This document shows positions 56,276 to 64,000 of a stretch of DNA of 64,000 nucleotides, piece by piece. The first letter of the stretch is position 1. Every line of letters begins with the position of its first letter. This DNA comes from Neoarius graeffei (lineage: Eukaryota > Chordata > Actinopteri > Siluriformes > Ariidae): the NCBI RefSeq assembly GCF_027579695.1, contig NC_083571.1, positions 85,015,888-85,079,887 of the forward strand, given 5' to 3'. The translations under genes were made by a program, and so were the position numbers. Below the pieces are notes generated by a model, which worked only from the letters and a program-made list of their open reading frames with translations, was not told the DNA's origin and searched no databases.

Positions 56276-56734
56276 ATAAAAAAAAGCAGCCTGAAGTACA
56301 GTAAAGTTCTGGCACAAATGACTGAAAAAAAGAAAAACAAGTCTATTACCATATTCCCTAAATTAAACGTTTAATTCTGCAGCTCTTGGAGGAGGGAAAA
56401 AAAAAAAAAAAGAGGTGTGTCAGAGCCTCGGTGGTTTTCTCAGGTCAGTGCTGTTAACGTTGATAAAAATTTACTTTAAAATGATGCGATAAGAAATTGC
56501 AACAGTCAATTCTTTGCTCAAGTTACATTAAAAATACATTGGGTGTCCTCCTTTTTTGTAAGATCTGTCACCTATAGCAGCTTAGAAACCAAACCAGGGT
56601 TTTCTTGGCTCAGCTTGATTGGGCAGAAGCAGGTGGAGGTGAGGAGAGTTAGGGAGGAGTTTGATGATGGAAAGAAAACCAGAACATTTCTCTTTTCAGT
56701 CCCCGGATTTCTCCTCCCGGATGTTTGGCAGAGG

Positions 56735-56953
56735 TTACGTACGCATTTTCCTCTTGTCGTCGAAGAGGCTGCGCAGCAGGTAGACCTGCACGCAGGACAC
56801 CACCACCATCACCGCCATGTTGGTGAAAGACCAGATATTGACGCGGTTGTAGTTGCTCTCCTGCAGGTTGCGGTCCCGCGCCTCGAAGGCCTTCAGCACC
56901 GTCTGAATCTGCAGACTCTTCCCTAATCGTGCCTTCACGCTGTTTATCGTGTC
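56735..56953 (-). CDS. tmed5: p24-family cargo receptor, last exon
   Basis: Acceptor ttcgcag lies just before 56953, then an in-frame exon starting DTINSVKARLGKSLQIQTVL and ending DDKRKMRT at TAA 56735-56737. It contains the coiled-coil end FEARDRNLQESNYNRVNIWS, one transmembrane segment (about FTNMAVMVVVSCVQVYLL) and a short cytosolic tail. TMED5 is a type I ER-Golgi protein of COPII/COPI vesicles that helps sort GPI-anchored and other cargo. Human TMED5 (FEARDRNIQESNFDRVNFWS; tail LFEDKRKSRT) is the closest family member I know. TMED1 and TMED7 differ more at the tail. The GOLD-domain exons must lie upstream, at higher coordinates; I could not find them in the window. Confidence 0.88.
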   Translation of the reverse strand, partial: DTINSVKARLGKSLQIQTVLKAFEARDRNLQESNYNRVNIWSFTNMAVMVVVSCVQVYLLRSLFDDKRKMRT

Positions 56954-57524
56954 CTGCGAAGAGAAGAACACCGAGCTCAAACCAGGTACAAACACACAGG
57001 AAGCAAAACAATCTGGACGAGCGAGACAGGCTGAAAGAACGGTATATTACTCTGTCGGGGGGAAGAGAAAGAAAAAAGAAGTAGCTTCGATTCCTCCTGT
57101 GCTTCCATTTATAGCGAGAATGTGTTATTGTTCAGCTTTGGAACAAAAAGATTTTAAACAATTAGCGCAGACCGAACACAGTTTCCTATGTTAAAGGGAC
57201 TCTAATATCATTTCTGTACGGATTGGCCAAGCTGTTTTTCTGTCCTCCTCTGAGAAAATTCCAGGCTGAATTACCTACAGTTTTTCACCAAACTCAGTGT
57301 TCATCTGGTCATTTTTGTCCTGTTTGGAGACACACGTCCACGATTTTATAACCCCTTCGGACATCACGTGTCCAATTGTACACATGAAGTTCCATAGCAT
57401 TTTTCCTTGTGTCCGAAGGGGATAAGCAGGTGTCACCTCACACTGGGGGAAGGGGGGCTGTTTTGACTACTGCTGCTACTTGTATTTGGTCTCAGTGTGG
57501 TCATCAGTGATCTTCACACAGATA
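56954..57524 (-). other. tmed5: tmed5 intron start, no other feature
   Basis: Intron sequence on the - strand upstream of the last exon. No further exon recognised. Confidence 0.55.
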
Positions 57525-58210
57525 TTAAAGTGCAGATTCTGGACCAATTTCATTTTTAAAAAAAAAAAAATGAAAGTACGTCCCTTTACACACTCATCCA
57601 GAAGGGTAATTTTGCACAAGGCCATCTGTCTACAGCAGAAAAAAATAAAATAAAACGCATCTGGAAAAATCCCAAGGGAGTCTGGAGCCAGATTCGTGAC
57701 GTCACCTGTGGAAGCGCCAGCAGGCTGCGCGAGCTTTGCACGGTTTCAGTGCACAGCCTGTGTAGACCAAGCACTCCCATTTCTCTCTCATTGTCCGGCC
57801 TTTTGGAAAACGATGAGTACTAATCCCATCAAGATTGGTGTTGCTACCCCTTCCTACGATACATCTGTTAACCATTTTAATAATTACGTGATAACATTGA
57901 AGAAATTTGCAGTAAACCACCAGGTCGTTTTCTCATAAACAAACCAGCGCTGACGTAGGATTCAGAGGGAGGCGTCCCGCACGCGACGTCACGAAAATCA
58001 ATGTTTGCCGGGAAATCCAAACGGCAAGTTTTTTCAGAGGCGGACCAATTCGCCTCAAATGGCTTGATTTCAACTGAATTGTTCTGGTATTGCGCAAGGT
58101 AAAAAATTGCACAGAATGCAGAATGTTACAGATATCTGACCAAAGTTTAATATAAAATAGGTGAATTACACTGATCTCGCTCCTGAATTCACCCGTGATA
58201 TGCACTTTAA
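57525..58210 (+). mobile_element. TTAA-flanked element, 686-bp family, copy 2
   Basis: TTAA at 57525-57528 and 58207-58210, ends TTAAAGTGCAGATTC and ATATGCACTTTAA. Near-identical along its length to the copy at 20080-21463. The 41-codon ORF is kept at 57813-57938 (MSTNPIKIGVATPSYDTSVN...). Confidence 0.82.
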
Positions 58211-58670
58211 ACACCTCCAGAATCGCTATATGAAAACGGATGCGCTTATAAACCTTGCAATTTTTTGTTTTATTGTATCTTCAAATCATTGCTGGAACTT
58301 TAGTTCACCACAGACTGAAATAAACCAGACTCCAGCACCTCTTGCCTCTTCCACGGAGCTTCGACACAGTTTTGTTTGGTGTCTATATTTAACGGTTATT
58401 CGCCAAAGGTGAAGTGAAGAATAACCTCGACTTTGTCTCGGTTATTATTCACCGAGATTTGCTGAGCCTGAGGCGGGTAATTGTTTTAGTAAAAATACAC
58501 AGAAGTATTTTAAAGTTTTTTTTTCTTTCAAAATTTCAAAAGTGGCATGCAAATGTAATAAAAGCATGACGCAGACTTGCGTCACATAAAAAATACTTTG
58601 TTTTGAAATAGATAAAATAAACCACAATTCCACCTTACCTTTGAACAGTTCTTGACCAAACTTCAGAGCA

Positions 58671-58718
58671 TCTTTAGTGCTTTGCATAGCTTTGCGAAGC
58701 TATGCAAAGCACTAAAGA
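58671..58718. repeat. Perfect 22-bp inverted repeat with 4-base loop
   Basis: Left arm 58671-58692 and right arm 58697-58718 are exact complements (tctttagtgctttgcatagc..), loop tgcg. The right arm overlaps the start of the ORF at 58702. Confidence 0.95.
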
Positions 58719-60435
58719 AGGCGAAGCTTTGCATAGTAGCGCCAACTCATCAGATGAAGCCAGGCTAGATGTCTGTGCAAGAGACTTCTGGATAAGGGGG
58801 CAACGAGCATTTTTTGACGTAAGGGTGTTCAACCCATTTGCTAAGAGCCACTTGAACCAGAAACTAGAAACAACATTCTCCACCAACGAGAATGAAAAGA
58901 AATGCCAATACAACCAACGCGTTATACAGATTGAACAGGGCTCCTTCACCCCTTTAGTTTTTACCCCCTATGGAGGGAATGGAAGGGAAGCGGAACGTTT
59001 CATTAGCGAATTATCGATTAAAGTTTCAAGGAAAAAGGACCAAGATTACAGTACTGTCCTACACTGGCTAATGGCCCTTTTCCACTACCCTTTTTCAGCT
59101 CACTTCAGCCCGACACGGCTCGCGTTTCGACTACCAAAAACCAGCACGACTCCGCTCATTTCAGCCCTGCTTAGCCCCTAAAACTCGCACCGTTTTGGAG
59201 TGGGGCTGAAGCGAGCCAAGCCGTGCCGAGTGAGGCTGGGGGCGTGAGCAGACACTCCCCTGTGCACTGATTGGTGAGGAGGAGTGTCCTCACATGCCCA
59301 CACACGCCCCGCGAGCGCGCTGGGATCTGTAAACACCGCAAACCCGGAAGGAGAATAATTACGAATTACGAGAATTTCTGAAGCCTTATGCGCCTCGCCT
59401 CATCTATACGCTCTTGCCAGTATCTGTTGGCGTTGTCGGTGACAACAAGCCACAGCACCAAGACCAGCAACACTAACGACTCCATGTCCTCCATGTTTAT
59501 TGTTTACTATCCGGGTCGTGAGACTACCGCTGAAAAGATCACTGAATCAGTGACATACAGAGCATCGTGGACGAGTTCGCGGAGCGCAAGGCTCGCCGTA
59601 TGCCCTTCAAATAATGCGCGCAGTAGGCTATTGATGTTTTATTATGAGCCATGTACAGTATGTCGCCTAATGTTTTTTTGTTTGAGTTACATGTTCGTTT
59701 GAAGGACTTAATGTACAAAATAACATAGTTGCACCCCGGAGTGTTGAAACTGGTAAACACAGTGCATTCAGTGAGGTTTGCACCGCCCTCCTTTTATTTC
59801 TGACTCTTCCTGTCACCGTTGCAACCTCTGAGCGCTCATTCGTATGCCCTTCAAATAATGTGCGCAGTATAGGCTATTGATGTTTTATTATGAGCCATGT
59901 ACAGTATCCTAATGTTTTTTGTTTCTGAGTTACATGTTCGTTTGAAGGACTTGATGTACTAAATAACATAGTTGCACCCGGTAGTGTTGAAATTGGTAAA
60001 CACCGCAGTTGCGGACATTTTGTAACCTAAAATGATGTTATGATAAGCTTTAATAAAGGGCCCGGTCATTTGCCCCGCCCCCGGCCCGGCTCTGACTTGT
60101 TCCACCACTGTCACTGATGTCACTGTTTGCGCTGCTTAACGACATCACGTGACGTCCACCCACTTTCGCTAACTCCACCCAATGTGTCCACCCACTTCCA
60201 GCCAGCACGGTTCAGCGCGGTTGTAGTCGAAATGCAACTTCAATAGCCCCGCTCAGCTCGACTCGGCACGGCACAGCTCAGCCGTGTTTGTAGTGGAAAA
60301 GCGGCATAAGAGTCAAACTGTCACTCATTCTTATCAAATCAGCTGTATTAAGTCTTAGAGGATCGAGAACCATTAAGAAACTGAACAATTACTTTGAAAA
60401 TGCGGACACAGTCAAAAATTATCGAATCGAATAAT
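58702..60435 (+). pseudogene. RT-associated C-terminal ORF, split by a MITE
   Basis: From 58702 the frame reads DEARLDVCARDFWIRGQRAF, FDVRVFNPFAKSHLNQK, QYNQRVIQIEQGSFTPLVF and TPYGGNGREAERFISEL, then YSTVLHWL to about 59069. After the MITE (59072-60306) the same protein goes on as RVKLSLILIKSAVLSLRGSR and stops near 60435. This domain, with a (F)FDVRV core, is frequent at the end of retroelement-linked ORFs in aquatic animals; I think it may be a restriction-like nuclease fold, but the family is not certain. It is 5'-truncated at the hairpin. Confidence 0.55.
59072..60306. mobile_element. Harbinger-type element with internal duplication
   Basis: Ends tggcccttttccactac and gtagtggaaaagcggca, flanked by TAA (59069-59071, 60307-60309). 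Inside, a block of about 160 bp starting cgtatgcccttcaaataatg occurs twice (about 59598-59760 and 59843-60005). Subterminal regions are GC-rich with repeated cggctc/agccgtg words. No transposase recognised. Confidence 0.75.
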
Positions 60436-61908
60436 TTATTTCAATTTTGTAAATAGTATATATTTTAATCCCTGGACAGGGTTTTAGAGTTTTTATTCAA
60501 TATACTTATTTGTATATTATAAATTTTATTTATTGAGAGAAATTGTTAATAAAATTTTCTTATTCTCTTTAGTGCTTTTAGGAGCAGCATTTTCTTTCAG
60601 AATTCACAATTCTTCCTCACTTATGGTGACGGTGCTTGGCCGCCGTTTTGCTGAGTCACTCGACGTGTTTAATCGAGAAATAGTCTGAATCTCTCAACCA
60701 TTCAGCGCGTGCGATTTTCTATAACCATGATGATTTTGATTTTCTCTGTATTTATACTAATTCCGTATTATATACATTTCGAAATGCCACCAAATCATAT
60801 GTAGCCATGAGTGAGAAGCTAATTTTGTCTGTTTTTCACCATCTAGTCATTTGAAATAGCACACGGGGTTAAAAAGACGACCAATAACACGTAGCAACAA
60901 GAAGAGGTGAAGAGCTTGGACTTTAATCAAGGTGGTCTAGCCTAGAGCCTAACCATATTTTAAGCCAAAAACAAAATTTCCTCAGATTCACAAGCTTGTT
61001 TTTTTTTTTAAACCTCTGCCAAGTGTGTTGTAGGAGATAATGTTCTCGCTTCGGTTTGTTTATCTTTTCCCAAAGTAACTCAAAAAGTAACGAACAGATT
61101 TGGATGAAATTTGGTGTACAGCTTTAGCATTATCCTAGGTTCAAGTCTTTTGATTTTGATGTTGATATGTGGCTTGGCGGAGGTATGTTCTCTCCCGAGT
61201 GCCCTTCTAGTTTTAATTATGCAATTATACAACCATCAACACAGTCAAGCAACTGAATTGAAGGAAATTCTTTGCTAATTCACTTTTCCAATGCTAACTT
61301 ACTGGCACACAGTGTCTCTGAAATCTATGTCAAAAGTTATATATAACCAAATTTTTACAATGTACTCGAGGCAAATTAGAGACTGAAATTCCAGAGATCA
61401 CGGAGGTTCCTCAGGCGTGAACGATCTTCTGGTTGCCTTGCATACATCCATGGCATAAACGAGGCTTTCAGACGCCACGCTGTGAACAGAGCGTGATCAT
61501 GTGACACAAATATCCGCAGAGATGCCAACCTTTTGTGAAATCAATGTGTAGTGACACATGCATACAAGTGGAGCGCCTGCAGGGCATGTAGCGAGTCCAA
61601 TCCAGCTGGGGGTTCGGGGGGGGCGCTGTAAGCCCCCCGAGAAAATTTGGGAAATTGGTGCTTTTTTAGGGCCATTCTGAGTGAATACAGGTGACTAAAA
61701 TGAACTGGGACATGTTGGTTTTGGGGGGAGAAAATTGTTGATTTGGGTTTTTTTTTTTTTCCAATTATCTGAAAAATAAAACCAAACCACAATCACTCGT
61801 GATTTTCTCATGAGTGATACTCATGACTCACCACATTCACACAAAGTAAAGACTTCTCTGGTAATCTGTATGCAATCAACTTTCAAACAGTGAATATTAT
61901 TTTCTTAA
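60436..61908 (+). other. Intergenic or intron stretch with a minor repeat
   Basis: acctctgccaag (about 61011) and cttggcggaggt (about 61172) are inverted ends of a roughly 200-bp dispersed repeat containing aacagatttggatgaaattt. Elsewhere no gene is seen. Confidence 0.4.
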
Positions 61909-61949
61909 CTTTACTACACAAATGCAGATTACATACCATCAATATTTAT

Positions 61950-62820
61950 TAGTGCTGTCAAAGTTAACGCGATCTCAATTTATTGCGATTAAAAAAAATA
62001 GTGCCGTTAATGCAAATTCTAATTTGGCCCTGCGAGTCACCCGTAGTTCCTGTTGAGGCTTGTCGCACGCTGCTTCAATAAGAGTACGTGTGAGTGATGG
62101 AGAAAGGCATAGACATATAAACATCCTCGCCGCCATGTTGGATGGGGCAAAGTGGAGATTCTTCAACCGTCTCTGGTATAGCGTCTAGACAGTAGCCGAG
62201 AATAAAGATGCCTCATTCATGTGCTGCGTTTAACTGTACCAACAGGTTTACCGTCCAAACGAGATCACATGGGATTACCTTTCACAGGTGAGACTGGAAA
62301 AATACTTTTCAATACTGTTCCTTCAGTCTCCAGTTTCCCAGCTCATCTCCACCGGGTAGGTGCAGAGTTATAAGCAGTGAGAATTAGATAATACAGTGCC
62401 ACACTATGATGAACGTTTCTGAACGCATGATGAATGTTTTTATTTTTGTTATGTTTTTTTCTTCTTTTATGGCAAATACTTCTCTTCAAAAGAAACTAAT
62501 GAGTAAAATAAAACTTTTTATTTTCACAGTGATATGCACTTTATTTTTCATCCCTTGGTTTTTTCATCTAATATGGAAGTTATGGATGTCAGTGGCTGTG
62601 ACAAGACGTGTTATGCTCTGCAATAAAATAAAAAATAAATAAATAAATAAATAAAAACATTGGTACAAAGCAAGCCCATTCACTTTTTTATGCTGATAAG
62701 AGAATTACAATGGTTTTTCATGTGACAAAAATGTGCGATTAAATTGCGATTAATCACAAGTTAACTATGACCGTCGCGACATTAATCACAATTAAATATT
62801 TTAATCGCTTGACAGAACTA
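61950..62820 (+). mobile_element. Element with 8-bp duplication and a THAP exon
   Basis: Ends tagtgctgtcaa and ttgacagaacta, flanked by the exact 8-bp duplication atatttat (61942-61949, 62821-62828). Subterminal tgcgattaa motifs are inverted. 8-bp duplications occur in hAT and P elements. The interior carries a THAP first exon (62208-62287) but no transposase core. Confidence 0.8.
62208..62287 (+). CDS. THAP-domain first exon inside the element
   Basis: Reads MPHSCAAFNCTNRFTVQTRS then HGITFH and stops at a donor (gtgaga, 62288). C-x4-C and the GITFH ending are the usual first half of a THAP zinc finger, and many THAP genes have an intron at this position. The second half (W, C-x2-H) is not found in the element. 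Probably a remnant of a lost autonomous gene. Confidence 0.7.
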
Positions 62821-62847
62821 ATATTTATAGATAACATACTGGAACAC

Positions 62848-63226
62848 GGCGGCACGGTGGTGTAGTGGTTAGTGCTGTCGCCTCACAGCAAGAAGGTCCG
62901 GGGTTCGAGCCCCGGGGCTGGCGAGGGCCTTTCTGTGTGGAGTTTGCATGTTCTCCCCGTGTCCGCGTGGGTTTCCTCCGGGTGCTCCGGTTTCCCCCAC
63001 AGTCCAAAGACATGCAGGTTAGGTTAACTGGTGACTCTAAATTGACCGTAGGTGTGAATGTGAGTGTGAATGGTTGTCTGTGTCTATGTGTCAGCCCTGT
63101 GATGACCTGGCGACTTGTCCAGGGTGTACCCCGCCTTTCGCCCGTAGTCAGCTGGGATAGGCTCCAGCTTGCCTGCGACCCTGTAGAAGGATAAAGCGGC
63201 TACAGATAATGAGATGAGAGGAGATG
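62848..63226 (+). mobile_element. V-SINE-type SINE, copy 16
   Basis: Full-length. Exact duplication atactggaacac at 62836-62847 and 63227-63238, confirmed by the empty site at 63308-63319. Confidence 0.96.
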
Positions 63227-63345
63227 ATACTGGAACACTCAATTAGCAAATACTCAAATAGTTTACTAAACAAATGCAGATTACATGCCATCAATATTTA
63301 TAGATAACATACTGGAACACTCAATTAGCAAATACTCAAATAGTT

Positions 63346-64000
63346 GTACTGGAACATGTCTATTTCCTTTTTATTCCCATGATTAATGTCAAGTCACTTT
63401 GATTACTTGTAATTTTTATCAACTTCCTTTCACTTTTAATCTCATCAATATCAAGTCAGATTACTTATTCAGTTCTGATTGATTTACTTCAGAAGATGAC
63501 AGTTTCAGTTCCGACAGTTTTTCTTTAGTAGCATGTTTGTGAGGTTACAACACCCCGACAGCCCCTCAATACCTAGTGACACGGGCTGCTCGACATTCCA
63601 TCGCGGCATCGATAATTAATTCGCGCATGCGCAGAACGCTTGTCAACAAAGATGGCGGCGCCCATCGAAGCAAACTTTGACCATAAATACAGTCAAAATA
63701 TTGAATTATCAAGCGATAATTGGCCTCAAATGTACCGAACACCTAGCCTGGGAAATCCCATGCTGCTTTGCACAATCATTCCGATCTGAAAAGACAGCAT
63801 GGAAACTATGGTCTAAAGGCTCGCCGGAGTTAGGGAGCCAATCAGAGACTGGGGAGGGGTGGAAAGACGGTGACGCGTACTACTCGACAAACGGAAGCTT
63901 GTAGTTTATTTGGGACTGTTTACGGATCACATTTAACATGGCGGTGAGCGATACGAACCAAACTTTCGATCAAGCTTTAGACACTGTTCTGAATAGTAGG
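63346..64000 (+). other. Window end, CpG-richer segment with two start-like ATGs
   Basis: aagatggcggcgcccatcga near 63650 and aacatggcggtgagcgatac near 63937 are start-like. The second opens MAVSDTNQTFDQALDTVLNS up to the window edge. It could be the 5' end of a gene or of a transposon ORF. Not identified. Confidence 0.35.

Larger units (their letters stand above)
61909..63345 (+). repeat. Tandem duplication of an 82-bp unit, first copy interrupted
   Basis: The unit tttactacacaaatgcagat...aatactcaaatag occurs twice. The first copy holds the THAP-bearing element and a SINE. The second (63261-63345) is uninterrupted and shows each target site once (atatttat; atactggaacac). Confidence 0.85.

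Noticed and set aside
3559-63194. Many ORFs reading like MGFLRVLRFPPQSKDMQVRL or MSLDCGGNRSTRRKPTRTRG
   Set aside because: These are forward and reverse translations of the SINE core and recur in every SINE copy. They are not genes.
7301-63226. tRNA gene candidates at the SINE heads
   Set aside because: Box A and box B are present, but each is followed directly by the SINE core and flanked by target duplications, so they are SINE promoters.

Overview
This window is teleost fish nuclear DNA. The evidence is spliced vertebrate genes with GT/AG introns, more than fifteen copies of a tRNA-headed V-SINE-type element, several Tc1-like transposons with IR/DR ends, and L2-like and other LINE fragments. 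The density of this SINE and of the Tc1 family reminds me of catfish genomes, but I cannot fix the order from sequence alone. There are no bacterial-style operons, rRNA genes or CRISPR arrays.

Three host genes are supported. (1) A classical dynamin on the + strand occupies 1-30228. Five exons encode the end of the region before the GED, the GED, and a short proline-rich tail; phases agree across all four introns. (2) pigc, the GPI-GlcNAc transferase subunit C, is a single uninterrupted coding exon on the - strand at 42238-43119. (3) The last exon of a p24-family gene, best matching tmed5, lies on the - strand at 56735-56953. In mammals PIGC lies on the opposite strand at the 3' end of DNM3, so the neighbour supports calling the dynamin dnm3.

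Everything else is introns and intergenic DNA filled with mobile elements, often nested. From left to right: a TTAA element (217-698); a hAT-type element with an 8-bp duplication carrying a nested Tc1 and a nested SINE (757-3979); three near-identical Tc1 copies (1442-3047, 11377-12977, 16794-18396), one with an open transposase; an old Tc1 with a SINE inside (8899-10750); a long-armed TTAA inverted repeat with three further insertions (19991-23630); a SCAN-type gag gypsy fragment (33327-34868); a THAP-like exon inside a TTAA element (35034-36319); a Tc1 with a mutated catalytic glutamate (37011-38500); a TA-flanked composite holding an L2-like LINE and a SINE (39259-42031); a Tc1 inside a Tc1, the inner one of DD37E type (43686-45773); two LINE tails (45850-48870); another Tc1 (50392-51986); three abutting MITEs (52588-54723); a second copy of the 686-bp TTAA element (57525-58210); an RT-associated ORF split by a Harbinger-like MITE (58671-60425); and a THAP-exon-bearing element with 8-bp duplications plus a SINE, with an in-window empty site (61909-63345).

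Most short ORFs in the window are translations of the SINE or of Tc1 ends, not genes. I found no clearly new multi-gene system. The most unusual material is the nested TTAA inverted-repeat element, the two THAP exons inside transposons, and the hairpin next to the 58.7 kb ORF.
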